A stretch of 64,000 nt of DNA from Clostridiales bacterium (GTDB taxonomy: Bacteria > Bacillota > Clostridia > Oscillospirales > Acutalibacteraceae), in assembly GCA_019415925.1 (NCBI GenBank), contig DXYG01000001.1, positions 16,940-80,939 on the forward strand. Reading direction: 5' to 3'. Shown piece after piece: positions 9,031 through 18,130 of the stretch; the first letter of the stretch is position 1; each line of letters opens with the position of its first letter. The notes under the pieces are model-generated. The model was not told the origin of the DNA. It saw only the letters and a list, made by a program, of their open reading frames with translations, and ran no database searches. A program made the position numbers and the translations under genes.

Positions 9031-9600
9031 ATGTTTATGATGAATGACAATCAAAAAGAATTTAATTTATACTGGGATGATGTTATCAACGCAGTATATT
9101 ACAAAATACCAATAGTCCTTAAGTCTGTAACAACCTCTGAAAAATTAGTAAACGGAGGCCGTTCAAAGATTACTGAAATAATGCAAAACGAAATACTTAA
9201 TATAAATTTTTTTGACTCCACCCTCCGTCCTCCGGCAACAGTCTGGATGGAGAATCTGGCAAGAGATTATCCGATAGAGGCTGAGCAGATCAAAAGGTAT
9301 TTCCGTTCTGTTAAAATGCCGGCAAGCGGCGCACAAAAGGCTGCATACGGCACATCACTCGGACTGTTGGGGTCCGGACTCTTCATAGGCGGACACAGCA
9401 AGATTATAGGAGCTTTTCTGGGACTTGCCGGTATTGCAAGTATGGGAATCGGAGCTGTTGCAGGTATGGTATCGAATACTATGGCATTGCAGCAGCAGGC
9501 AACCGTCTACCTTGAAAATATGGGCGAAAAAATCACTTCAATTCTTGCTGCATGCGACAACAGGTCTGATGAATCAGGTGCATCAGAGCCTACCGAATAA
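9031..9600 (+). CDS. Small membrane protein with two TM helices, paralogue 2
   Basis: A 189-residue protein, a paralogue of the preceding one: EFNLYWDDVINAVYYKI matches its LWDDTLDGVQYC region, and LRPPATVWMENLARDYP matches LVPPERQFLNELKATEP. The hydrophobic region, with many small residues (GTSLGLLGSGLFIGG and IIGAFLGLAGIASMGIGAVA), forms two helices. The Gly-rich character resembles membrane-inserting segments, but no toxin family is recognised. ATGs at 9031, 9037 and 9040 are all possible starts behind GGAAAGGAAG; 9037 has the best spacing. The GTPase-only gene follows 17 nt later. Confidence 0.7.
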   Translation: MFMMNDNQKEFNLYWDDVINAVYYKIPIVLKSVTTSEKLVNGGRSKITEIMQNEILNINFFDSTLRPPATVWMENLARDYPIEAEQIKRYFRSVKMPASGAQKAAYGTSLGLLGSGLFIGGHSKIIGAFLGLAGIASMGIGAVAGMVSNTMALQQQATVYLENMGEKITSILAACDNRSDESGASEPTE

Positions 9601-9617
9601 TCCTGAAACAACAATAA

Positions 9618-10616
9618 ATGAATAACAAAACCTATTTCACAAATCAACAGACACACAACCCGGACAGCCACAATCAACAGCCGGTATCCCGTGAAAATAA
9701 ATCCGATTCATCGGCGTATAGGTTGTTCAAAATTGCCGTGCTCGGAGCAACAAGCAGCGGTAAAAGCACATTGATAAACGCATTATGCCAAAAAATTGTA
9801 GTACCGGAGAGTCCTATGACATCCACTCCGGTACCTGCTATTATCAGCTACGGTAAAAACGAAAAACTGCCTGTAAAAATCATCAGCAAATCAAGCGGAA
9901 AGGTTTCTAAAAAACTTACTATAGAGAATTTTATCCGGAGCTATTGCTTTACAGCAAAGGAACAGGGCGAAATAACACGTTCTCGATTTGCCGATGATTT
10001 GCGGGCAGATATATTTATTCAAAGCGATTTTCTGAAGCGTGGTGCTGTGCTGATTGATACCTTAGGCATTTCAGCAACAGAAGCCGACACGTTAAAAAAT
10101 GATTTTCTGGTTAACTCATTTCTTGATTTGGTAATATATGTTGCGGCTGATAATGTTATTAAGATGAATGAAATTGATTCAATCAGAGATTGGATGGGTT
10201 TCAGAAGCTTTGAGGAAAAAAAGAATAAAATGCCCCGCAAGCTGCCAAGGGTTTCTCCTGAAAAGTTCATATTTCTTGCAAATGAAAAATTACCGATTAT
10301 AAAGGACGGCTTTAAAAATCGTGTTGAATCGATTTTTTATTCGCCCGACTGTAACTGGAGCGAAAACAAAATAAAGGAATATCTCAGCGAACATATATTT
10401 TTTGCCAACGCCCTTTACGGCAGGCTGCTTACAGCAGGCAGTTATCCATACATAAAATACGTTCCTTCGGGAAGCGTGCCTCAGGCTTATGCGGAAGCTG
10501 AAAAACTTGAAAGAAAAGAATATAAGTTTAAGCTGACTTTTGAAAGCAATGCCGAAGAGCAATGGAATGCTTTTATACGGCAAATCAACAATTATATGAG
10601 CTTTCATTTGCTGTGA
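9618..10616 (+). CDS. Dynamin-type GTPase domain protein without stalk
   Basis: A 332-residue protein containing essentially only a GTPase domain: P-loop GATSSGKST at 43-51, PMTSTPVPA switch I at 66-74, DTLG at 147-150 and a LANEK G4-like motif. It is clearly related to the GTPase at 6099 (the same VVPE.PMT.TPVP and ...YVKYTP/YIKYVPSGS segments) but lacks its C-terminal 370 helical residues. The first 35 residues are polar, Asn/Gln rich and probably disordered. The RBS is weak, so translation may be coupled to the upstream gene. It could be a truncated derivative or a real single-domain partner; the intact motifs favour the latter. Confidence 0.75.
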   Translation: MNNKTYFTNQQTHNPDSHNQQPVSRENKSDSSAYRLFKIAVLGATSSGKSTLINALCQKIVVPESPMTSTPVPAIISYGKNEKLPVKIISKSSGKVSKKLTIENFIRSYCFTAKEQGEITRSRFADDLRADIFIQSDFLKRGAVLIDTLGISATEADTLKNDFLVNSFLDLVIYVAADNVIKMNEIDSIRDWMGFRSFEEKKNKMPRKLPRVSPEKFIFLANEKLPIIKDGFKNRVESIFYSPDCNWSENKIKEYLSEHIFFANALYGRLLTAGSYPYIKYVPSGSVPQAYAEAEKLERKEYKFKLTFESNAEEQWNAFIRQINNYMSFHLL

Positions 10617-10663
10617 ATTGTCAGACGCTTTGATGAATAATGCACTTTTTAATATTATCACCG

Positions 10664-10743
10664 TAGAGAACACCCCCTCTTGTTTCCTACTTGTTCTGTC
10701 AGACGTACTATCCTGAGGAAACAACACGGAGGTCGTTCTCTAC
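10664..10743 (+). other. Long interrupted hairpin between cluster genes
   Basis: GTAGAGAAC at 10664 pairs with GTTCTCTAC ending at 10743, and inside it TTGTTTCCT pairs with AGGAAACAA. The two stems are separated by an internal loop of CCCCCTC against CACGGAGG. No T-run follows. It may be an RNA control element or a processing site for the downstream 186-residue gene, or a small mobile repeat. Confidence 0.5.
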
Positions 10744-10805
10744 AGTTCTAATGTAATCCTTTAGCTTAATTAATTTATATCTAAAACCAGAAGGGATGAA
10801 GGCAT

Positions 10806-11366
10806 ATGGATAAATACTATGATTTTCAATCTGTAATAATTCAGATTGAGGAAAAAATTAATTACAGACAGGCAAAAGCCCGCTTGAATGAAAACGGGGC
10901 ATTGCTCTACTTGGATCCTGAAAAAAAGAAAAGGATTGAAGAAGCATTAGAAAAGCGGAATAAAGACGAAACCGCCGTGAATTATGTGTTCAATAAGCTT
11001 CGAGAGAAACAAGAATTCCTGCACGATGACGGACAGGTTGACTGCGCAAAGTTTTATAAACATGCCCGCATTAGTCCCGATGTATGGTCAACCTTTATTT
11101 CAGATCTTCACAATATCCGTGAAGATACTCAGATGAAAATTATTATCGGACTTGCTCTTACCGAGGAGGAAGCTGTGGAATTTCTCTCGCTTGTAGGAAC
11201 AAGTTTTTCAACAAATAATCCTTTACATAGAGTTATACTCGCCTGCATTGACTGCGAATTTTATGATCCCGATTTGGTTTACGATATTCTTGAATATTAT
11301 ATAGAAATATATTACAAAAAGAATGAAGGCAAAAAATGCAAGCCTTTTCGTAATATATATAAATAG
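10806..11366 (+). CDS. Helical HTH-like domain protein
   Basis: A 186-residue protein. Residues about 20-75 are a charged helix. Residues about 80-165 (FYKHARISPDVWSTFISD, then MKIIIGLALTEEEAVEFLSL and HRVILACIDCEFYD) match a helical module I recall from many Firmicute proteins (pattern YK.A.IDR..FS.I..... P.K.TA..L..AL.L...E...LL...G..LS.....D.I...FI....YD). That module is often annotated loosely as sigma-like or attached to macro-domain proteins, and it looks like a helix-turn-helix. It might be the cluster's regulator, but DNA binding is not established. RBS GAAGG. Confidence 0.55.
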   Translation: MDKYYDFQSVIIQIEEKINYRQAKARLNENGALLYLDPEKKKRIEEALEKRNKDETAVNYVFNKLREKQEFLHDDGQVDCAKFYKHARISPDVWSTFISDLHNIREDTQMKIIIGLALTEEEAVEFLSLVGTSFSTNNPLHRVILACIDCEFYDPDLVYDILEYYIEIYYKKNEGKKCKPFRNIYK

Positions 11367-11486
11367 ATTGGATGCAATCCAAAAGCAGAACAGATTGGAC
11401 GGCGTCCTATTGTAATTAATATATACCTCTTGTAAAATATACTTACAAAGCAACCGGAAAGGTTGAATTTTTAGGAGGTAAAAGTT

Positions 11487-12629
11487 ATGAAACTATCAGA
11501 AAAAACAATGTACACCATTAAACAGGATGCAGAACATTCAATCAATCAGCTAAGCAAAGGCGTACCTGCTATAGTAATCGCAGCAGACCTGTATTGCAAA
11601 AGTCTTACCGACAAAGAACCCGAACTCGGTGAGGTTATGGCAGAGCGAATTAAGTCCGTCGTTGATTCCTACACTGCTAACTCTGAAAACGCACTGAAGG
11701 ACAGCGAAAAGTGGCTTAAACAGAACATTGACAAAATGATTGAGGATAAAAATGTGCTGGAACGCTGTACTATCCTGTACAATATGTTATCAGGAATACT
11801 CGCCTTAAACGGAGCTGCCTTAAACAGCGATACTGAGGAGTTTTTGAAAAATCAGGTTCCTTTTGATCCCGACAAAGCTTCTTTGGAAACTGAAGAGGAA
11901 TTGAGAAATCAGTTGATTGAGGCATTGAACAACAGCACCTTAGGCGTTGCCCAGCTTGACGCAATTGCATTTCTGCTCAACAACAACAACGGTAATATGA
12001 CTCAGGAGATTATTGATTTTGCAAAGAACGATCGTGATATAAAAATCATTATGGCAATGGTTGCTTATATCAATGTTAAGAACGGCCGCATTGAGGAAAT
12101 CCCGCCTGAAGCTACTTTGGATGAAATCACAATCGGTGTATGCTTTTCCTATGACACACAGCGCATTGCATTACAGGTTGCCGAAGGCAAAATGGAGGAA
12201 AAGTTTGCGCTTGAAACAATCAAGAAGCTCGCTATGGTTTCAGGCTTTATGCTTGCTGCATCCTTAACCCTGCTGTCAGGATCACTTATCAATCTCGCCG
12301 CTGTTGCGTTCTTACCCGCAATGGTTGCGTTCCCGTTAACTATTCTTTGCGGAGCCATAATCTGGCAACTGGCTAAAGAGCCCTCAAGGAATGTGTGTAA
12401 AAAGATAATCGGATTCGGTTGGAAGATTGTCAAGGGCGGAGTAGGTCTGATAGTCAAAGGACTTAAGGCTATTGCTCAATTTGCTACTCAACACGTTCTT
12501 CCCAAATGCATCGGCGTTTACGAAAAAATCAAATCATATTTTGCAAGAGTTAAGTCGGAATATCAGACAAAAAATGAAAATTCTCAGACCGAAAAAGAAG
12601 AAGTGCCTGCGACGCCGGTTAACGCTTAA
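11487..12629 (+). CDS. Membrane protein of unknown family
   Basis: A 380-residue protein. About 245 N-terminal residues are helical and acidic. Two hydrophobic helices follow (about 248-269 and 273-293, the FMLAASLTLLSGSLINLAAVAF region and the next), then an amphipathic basic stretch (KIIGFGWKIVKGGVGLIVKGLK) and a polar tail. No enzymatic motif is recognised. It has a very strong RBS (TTAGGAGGTAAAAG). Two small palindromes (TTGGATGCAATCCAA at 11369 and ATTGGAC...GTCCTAT) lie just upstream and could be operator or RNA elements. It is placed between the HTH-like gene and the Hsp70-like gene on the same strand. Confidence 0.7.
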   Translation: MKLSEKTMYTIKQDAEHSINQLSKGVPAIVIAADLYCKSLTDKEPELGEVMAERIKSVVDSYTANSENALKDSEKWLKQNIDKMIEDKNVLERCTILYNMLSGILALNGAALNSDTEEFLKNQVPFDPDKASLETEEELRNQLIEALNNSTLGVAQLDAIAFLLNNNNGNMTQEIIDFAKNDRDIKIIMAMVAYINVKNGRIEEIPPEATLDEITIGVCFSYDTQRIALQVAEGKMEEKFALETIKKLAMVSGFMLAASLTLLSGSLINLAAVAFLPAMVAFPLTILCGAIIWQLAKEPSRNVCKKIIGFGWKIVKGGVGLIVKGLKAIAQFATQHVLPKCIGVYEKIKSYFARVKSEYQTKNENSQTEKEEVPATPVNA

Positions 12630-12708
12630 GAGCCATCGCAATAACGTACATTATTATATATAGTCGCTGACAGAAAGCTTTTAGCGGTCACGCTTTTTAA
12701 AACACTTT

Positions 12709-12771
12709 GATATCAGGCAGCGTCAGAAAACAGACGGTTGTTCTGATTTCTGTGCGCTGCCGATATCATTA
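12709..12771 (+). terminator. Long hairpin after the membrane protein gene
   Basis: GATATC.GGCAGCG (12709) pairs with CGCTGCC.GATATC (to 12771), with an inner CAGAAA/TTTCTG stem, and is followed by ATTATTTATAATTTTT. It could act as terminator or as a leader structure for the Hsp70-led operon that begins 60 bp later. Confidence 0.5.
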
Positions 12772-12830
12772 TTTATAATTTTTCACGGCTTATCTAAGTA
12801 TGCTTATCAAAATGACAGGAAGTGTATACA

Positions 12831-14870
12831 ATGGCTAATGTTATTATCGGATTAGATAACGGACACGGCGAAATCACTGCAACTTGTTATCGTACAGACA
12901 GCGTCAACGGAAGGATTGACGTTTTGAATTTAGACAAGAATCAGAATAAGGTGATACCGTCAGTTATCCATTACGAATGCGAGAAGGTATGTATAGGCTA
13001 TGAGGCAATGGCAAAAGAAAATGCAATCTGCGCTTTCAAAATGCCTCCTTGTGAGTGGAAGGATTTGCAGGGAAATCATATAATCTATCACGGGCATACG
13101 GTATATCAGCTTATTTTTGATTTTATCAGGTTCCTCTTCTCTGATATTTTAAAATATAATAAAGGACTTATAAACACACGTGAGGATGAAATATATTTGT
13201 ATGTCGGCTGCCCGTCATCCGAGTTATGGCTTAATGAAACCGCTCTTAATGAATACAAGCAGCTTATCCGCATTGCTTCAGGTGTAAGCAAGGTTTTTGT
13301 GGTGCCGGAATCCAGAGCTGCAATATACAACTCATATTTAGACCCAAGGCTCAACTGCATTAACGCATACGAAGGCGTGATAGTAATTGATTTCGGTTCA
13401 TTATCGGCAGACTGCACCTACATACAGATGGGAAAATACAGAATAGAACGGAGCTGGAGATTAGGAGCTTCTGAAATTGAACGCATAATGTTCAAAAGAT
13501 TGCTGGAGCTTTCGGGACTGGATTTTTCTGTAGTTGATTCGGCTCAGGTAAGCGACATCTATATGTCTTTGAGAAATCAGAAGGAGCGTTATTACTCGGG
13601 AGAGCTTAATCAATATTCAAAATTCTGTACCACTCTTTTCTGTACGGATGAAAACGGCGACCGTATCCGCATCGGCACCTCAAAAAGAGGAGTACCGCTG
13701 TATAAGACCGTTGAATTGCAGAATACAGGCGTTGACATAGATGAATTTATGGATCATGTAACGGGAAACGAATACTTTGAAGTCAGCGAAAACGGAGAAT
13801 GTCTTGGTCAATTTACGTGGGAAGGCGCCTGTAAGCAGTTTATGCTTGAAATAAAGAAGATGCTTGACAGCAAAAATCTGCCGTATAAGGCTGTTGTCCT
13901 TACAGGCGGAGCTTCGGCAATGTACTTTGTCTCCAAAATTGCTCAGGATGTTTTTTCAGGCGTCAGGGTTATGTGCGAAGAAAATCCTTCAATTACGGTT
14001 GCCAGAGGGCTTAGCATAATAGGAGAAACCGATATGCATTCGTCCGAACTGCTCTGCGAGCTTCAGGACAGCATAGAAACTATCGGCATTGAAAAATACA
14101 CTCAATACGTTAATCACAAGCCGGCAACAATTATGGCTGAAAAAGCCTTTGAGGTAATTATTGATTATCTTAAATCAATTAACGGCGATATAACCATCGG
14201 CGATATAAAAAAAGGCTTAACCGACAGAATTAAAAATGAATTCACACAACAGTACATATCCGATATAATAAAAAGCGGCATTGCCGAATGGCGGACCAAT
14301 GTTATAGCTGAGCTCACAGCTCAGACAAATGATAAGGTTAAAAAGCTGTATAATAATCAGCTTAACCCCGATCCGTTTGAACTTGATATTGATTTTATCA
14401 AGGAATACTTCTCGCCTGAGGATGAAATCGATATAGATACGGATAAACTGATTCCTGAAATTGACTTTACAAGCATTTTCTCGAACGTTATTTCTACAAT
14501 TATCTCTGTTATAATCTCAGCAACAATAATTGTTATTCTTGACATTATTTCCTTTGGCACAATGGTTATTTTATCAGGTGCCGTAGAATATATTGTTCAG
14601 TTCGTTACAAACTGGATAATGAAAAACGAGAAACGTGTGTTATCAATAGATCAGACTGAAAAGATAATTGACAAATTAAGCAAAAAGGAAAAACGTGAAG
14701 AAGAAGTCAATAAAATGAAGGAAATCTTTATTAAAAAGCTTATTGAATCACAGGCTTCCGACAAAGATTTTGATGATAAGCTCAAGGCTTCAATGCGAAA
14801 AGCGGCAGACAGAGCGTTCGGAATAGTCTCGCTGACACATTTTGAGGTTGATTCTTTAAAAGATATGTGA
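12831..14870 (+). CDS. Membrane-anchored Hsp70/actin-fold ATPase
   Basis: A 679-residue protein with the actin/Hsp70 nucleotide-binding signatures: phosphate-1 IIGLDNGHGE at residues 5-14, YVGCPSSE at 124-131, VVPESRAA near 157-164, phosphate-2 VIVIDFGSLSADCTY at 183-197 and adenosine motif VVLTGGASAM at 355-364. The canonical DnaK substrate-binding domain is not recognisable. Instead there is a helical region, a hydrophobic double helix at about 550-593 and a charged tail, so it is probably tethered to the membrane. GTG 12822 is rejected in favour of ATG 12831 because AGGAAG precedes it. It is the first gene of a tight operon with the unknown protein and the AAA+ ATPase. Confidence 0.8.
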   Translation: MANVIIGLDNGHGEITATCYRTDSVNGRIDVLNLDKNQNKVIPSVIHYECEKVCIGYEAMAKENAICAFKMPPCEWKDLQGNHIIYHGHTVYQLIFDFIRFLFSDILKYNKGLINTREDEIYLYVGCPSSELWLNETALNEYKQLIRIASGVSKVFVVPESRAAIYNSYLDPRLNCINAYEGVIVIDFGSLSADCTYIQMGKYRIERSWRLGASEIERIMFKRLLELSGLDFSVVDSAQVSDIYMSLRNQKERYYSGELNQYSKFCTTLFCTDENGDRIRIGTSKRGVPLYKTVELQNTGVDIDEFMDHVTGNEYFEVSENGECLGQFTWEGACKQFMLEIKKMLDSKNLPYKAVVLTGGASAMYFVSKIAQDVFSGVRVMCEENPSITVARGLSIIGETDMHSSELLCELQDSIETIGIEKYTQYVNHKPATIMAEKAFEVIIDYLKSINGDITIGDIKKGLTDRIKNEFTQQYISDIIKSGIAEWRTNVIAELTAQTNDKVKKLYNNQLNPDPFELDIDFIKEYFSPEDEIDIDTDKLIPEIDFTSIFSNVISTIISVIISATIIVILDIISFGTMVILSGAVEYIVQFVTNWIMKNEKRVLSIDQTEKIIDKLSKKEKREEEVNKMKEIFIKKLIESQASDKDFDDKLKASMRKAADRAFGIVSLTHFEVDSLKDM

Positions 14871-14880
14871 GGTAAACAAG

Positions 14881-16056
14881 ATGTCTGTATTGAAAATGAA
14901 AGGGATACCTATTACTAACATTATTTTGTTCTATAAATATTTTAATCCGTATGATATATTAAATCAGCGTGATTTATTTATAGAATTTGCTCACGGTCAT
15001 CTTGCCCTGAATGACGAGTCAAAATACTGTATCGGTATGTTTCAGACAGCTCATCTTATGAAGAAGCCAAGATATTTGTGTAAAAATATCGGTGATGAAA
15101 AAGAGGATTGCCCTCTCTCCCCTGCTGACTGCAACAACGAAGGATTCTTTTGGGAAAATCCGTTTGATATGAATCTGCGGGATATTATGCTGACCAAAGA
15201 AAATATCGAAGAAGGAACAGTTATCTCCGATGACATTTATCATTGGTGCAAGCTTAATCTGTCTGCTTACGATAAAAAAGCACAGATTTGTGTTCTGCTT
15301 ACGTCCATATATCTTCTGTCGGGAAATTCATTAAGGGATTATCCTCTTGATAAGCAGCGTGTGCTTGAGGCTTTTAAAAGAATAAACACCAAGACGACAG
15401 TCACACGAAAGGAATGTGTGCTGCCGACAACCGATAATAACGGAATTACAAATGTTGTTCTGACTCCTGATTCAAAGCCGTATAAATGTCCTTTCTTTGA
15501 AGAACCGTTTATCACAGGCAAGCACCGTATAAGAACTTACAGGATTGAAGCGGCTAATCGGATAACTACAGACAATAATGTGGAAGTAATCATAAAAACA
15601 GGGACACTCTGTTTAAGGATTAAGTCAGGAAATCACATATATGTAAATGCAGTCGACGGAAAAATCATATCAGTGCTTTCTGATGTTTTTGAAAACGGAT
15701 TGGTTCGCATAGAGCGTTCAAAAGCAGAAAATGACCGACTGAATGTATTTTTTAACGGAGAGCAGCGTATACTGAGATTTGCTGAAAATCAATATATCAC
15801 TTCATTTGCGTCGGGAATTAACAGCAACAGCATTTTGTATATTTGTAACAACCGTCTTTGTACTACATATTTTGCTCAGAGCAACAGCTTTCCTGAGCTA
15901 TCCGTCATTCAGGAACGCACGGTTGTGGAAGTAATGATTATCGGAAATGACTACTATATCCTTCAGGATACAGGCAAAGTATACAGCAGCAACAATTATT
16001 ATAACGGCAAAAAAAATGTAGCCGCCCTCAGTCATCTCTTTGGAGGTACAAAATGA
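14881..16056 (+). CDS. Unknown protein between Hsp70-like and AAA+ genes
   Basis: A 391-residue protein with no recognised family. The N-terminal half has a cysteine-containing segment (CKNIGDEKEDCPLSPADC, about residues 62-79) and FFWENPFDMNLRDIM. The C-terminal half, from about 205, is made of beta-strand repeats (IKTGTLCLRIKSGNHIYVN, NDYYILQDTGKVYSSNNYY) and looks like part of a beta-propeller or beta-sandwich. There is no signal peptide or TM helix. It starts 10 nt after the Hsp70-like gene and its last 4 nt overlap the AAA+ start, so the three are very likely co-translated and may form a complex. Confidence 0.65.
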   Translation: MSVLKMKGIPITNIILFYKYFNPYDILNQRDLFIEFAHGHLALNDESKYCIGMFQTAHLMKKPRYLCKNIGDEKEDCPLSPADCNNEGFFWENPFDMNLRDIMLTKENIEEGTVISDDIYHWCKLNLSAYDKKAQICVLLTSIYLLSGNSLRDYPLDKQRVLEAFKRINTKTTVTRKECVLPTTDNNGITNVVLTPDSKPYKCPFFEEPFITGKHRIRTYRIEAANRITTDNNVEVIIKTGTLCLRIKSGNHIYVNAVDGKIISVLSDVFENGLVRIERSKAENDRLNVFFNGEQRILRFAENQYITSFASGINSNSILYICNNRLCTTYFAQSNSFPELSVIQERTVVEVMIIGNDYYILQDTGKVYSSNNYYNGKKNVAALSHLFGGTK

Positions 16057-17936
16057 GCAAGGTCTTTGATAAATTGATTTCTGACTGCCAAAAGGCTTAC
16101 CAAAGCAAATATCCGTTAATATTTATAAAAACGGAAGAACAGGAAATTATCCGTCGATTAATTTACTCTGACAGTCTGGTAGTAAGACTGATGAATAAGC
16201 CGGGAACCGAAATCGGAGATATGTCGTATATCCCCTGCAAAGAAAACTGTATTCCGTATGTACGTTATTCAGATAACGATTCCGGTGCTATTGTTAATGT
16301 GTTTCTTGAAAATAAAACTGTCAGCGAAATCAGATTTCCGATTATGAGAGTACTGCATATGTCAGCGGATAAGTCAAAGCACGGTGATAATTATACAGGA
16401 AGTATTATGGAGTTTGTAGACCGCTACGAGCGCAGTTCAGAGGATAACGGTGCCTTACGCTCAAGCCTTTATCTGCTTTACGGCGACCCTTCCTGTTTAA
16501 CTCCCGAAATGTATGATTATTGCTCTATTATTGATGTTGACCTACCGGATTCTGAGGAAATTTCAGATATAATAATTGCAAAGCTGAATCAGTATCCGTC
16601 TGAGCTTAAGCCTCCTGAATATTTACAGAGTCTGGCTTATCATTTGTGCGGTTTTTCTGTTATACAGGTTGAACGGATTATAGATGCAATTCTGTCTGCG
16701 CCTGAGATTGACGGCTTCAACGCAATATATGATGAGGCTCGTACCAAAAAGCTTATCAGAGAACGCAAGGAGCAGCTTCTTAAGAGAGAAGAAATTCTTG
16801 AACTGAAAAATCCCGATGCCGAGCTTGAAATCGGAGGTATGCAGGGATTTTCAGAATGGTTTGAAAGGCAACAGAAATGTCTGCTTGAATCCGACCGTAT
16901 GCAGCGTGAAATGGGAATTTTTGCTCCAAAAGGTCTGCTTATGTGCGGCGTTCCGGGGTGCGGAAAATCTATGGCAGCCAAGTCGGTTGCAGCAAAGCTG
17001 AAAATTCCGCTGCTTCAGATGGATATAGGAAAGCTTATGGGACGATACGTTGGTGACTCCGAGAAAAATATGGATAAAGCACTCAAGCTTGCCGAAGCAA
17101 TGTCACCCTGTGTATTGTGGATTGATGAACTTGATAAAGGCTTCAGCAATGCCGGCAAAACAGGAGATTCCGGCGATTCCGGTGTATTCAAGCGTATGTT
17201 CGGTATGCTGCTGACGTGGATGCAGGAAAGAACCAAGCCCTGCTTTATATTCGCAACCGCAAACGACATTACAGAAATGCCCAAAGAGTTTTTCAGAAGC
17301 GGTCGCTTCGACGCTCTTTTTGCAGTATATATGCCAACCTCAGATGAATGTGTAAAAATACTTAAAAATCAGATGGAAATGGTGTCGGCTCGTGTCAGAA
17401 AAAATCAGAAAAGAGAGTTGTTTGATTCAGGCTGCTTCAACACAAATTTCCTCGGGGAAATTGTAAAAGCCTTTTGCTTTAAAGTCGGAGAAAAGGATTC
17501 TGCGAGATTCGTTACCGGAGCAGATATCGAAAAGCTTGTAAGTATGGCATTGCGGAATATATGGATTAATAACAGCGAATGCGGTATTATTCATCAGATT
17601 GAATGGAAAGATACTCTTCTTGACGTTTTGAAAAACACAACCGTATACGGCGACGGAATTGAAAATCTGGACAGCCTTGCAATGTGCTATCTGCGGCTTA
17701 TCAGAAATAATTTCCAGCCGGCAGCAGGAGAAGAAAACACCCTGTTCTCACCACAGGACTATAAGGTAGAATATGATGAAAAGGGCAACGTAAAAGCCGC
17801 CGGATTTATCGAAAACACTGATAAAACAGAAAATATGACAAGCTATGACCGCATACTTTACAGTACCCTGCGTGAGCATATAAACGGCTTGGCTGTAATG
17901 TATGAACAAAACAACAGATACAAAATTGTACGCTGA
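16053..17936 (+). CDS. AAA+ ATPase, Ycf46/FtsH-like
   Basis: A 627-residue protein. Walker A GVPGCGKS at 299-306, Walker B VLWIDELDK at 354-362, sensor-1 Asn in FATANDI (about 400-406) and the arginine-finger motif FRSGRFD at 414-420 place it in the classical AAA clade. An N-terminal domain of about 260 residues (SLVVRLMNKPG..., LPDSEEISDIII) matches the arrangement of Ycf46-like ATPases that lack a protease domain. A helical C-terminal region follows. It overlaps the upstream gene by 4 nt (ATGA) with GGAGG inside that gene. An unfoldase or remodelling role next to an Hsp70-like protein and a metallopeptidase is inferred. Confidence 0.85.
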   Translation: MSKVFDKLISDCQKAYQSKYPLIFIKTEEQEIIRRLIYSDSLVVRLMNKPGTEIGDMSYIPCKENCIPYVRYSDNDSGAIVNVFLENKTVSEIRFPIMRVLHMSADKSKHGDNYTGSIMEFVDRYERSSEDNGALRSSLYLLYGDPSCLTPEMYDYCSIIDVDLPDSEEISDIIIAKLNQYPSELKPPEYLQSLAYHLCGFSVIQVERIIDAILSAPEIDGFNAIYDEARTKKLIRERKEQLLKREEILELKNPDAELEIGGMQGFSEWFERQQKCLLESDRMQREMGIFAPKGLLMCGVPGCGKSMAAKSVAAKLKIPLLQMDIGKLMGRYVGDSEKNMDKALKLAEAMSPCVLWIDELDKGFSNAGKTGDSGDSGVFKRMFGMLLTWMQERTKPCFIFATANDITEMPKEFFRSGRFDALFAVYMPTSDECVKILKNQMEMVSARVRKNQKRELFDSGCFNTNFLGEIVKAFCFKVGEKDSARFVTGADIEKLVSMALRNIWINNSECGIIHQIEWKDTLLDVLKNTTVYGDGIENLDSLAMCYLRLIRNNFQPAAGEENTLFSPQDYKVEYDEKGNVKAAGFIENTDKTENMTSYDRILYSTLREHINGLAVMYEQNNRYKIVR

Positions 17937-17953
17937 AAAAGGAGGCGTAAGGT

Positions 17954-18130
17954 ATGAATATAAGCACAAAAAATGAAATTATCTATCGTATAGAGGAAGC
18001 TATGAACAAGCGCTATCAAAAAAGCGCAATGCTTTCCGAAATTTCTGAAAGCAAGGAGTTAAAAAACGGTGATAAATCTGCTGATACCACTAACGGCAAC
18101 AATATTATTTACAATAATAGCGGTTGCTGA
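17954..18130 (+). CDS. Small protein, 58 residues, unknown
   Basis: ATG 17954 follows a strong AGGAGG 12 nt after the AAA+ stop, and the frame runs to TGA at 18130. The protein begins MNISTKNEIIYRIEEAMNKR and is hydrophilic, with a charged helix and an Asn-rich end. Its 3' end overlaps the next gene in another frame by 62 nt, and the next gene's RBS (AAGGAG) lies inside it, which suggests translational coupling. It could be a short regulator or simply a leader that sets translation of the peptidase. Confidence 0.5.
   Translation: MNISTKNEIIYRIEEAMNKRYQKSAMLSEISESKELKNGDKSADTTNGNNIIYNNSGC

Noticed and set aside
10290..10727. 145-codon minus-strand frame
   Set aside because: Overlaps the GTPase gene and the hairpin region, with no start signal.
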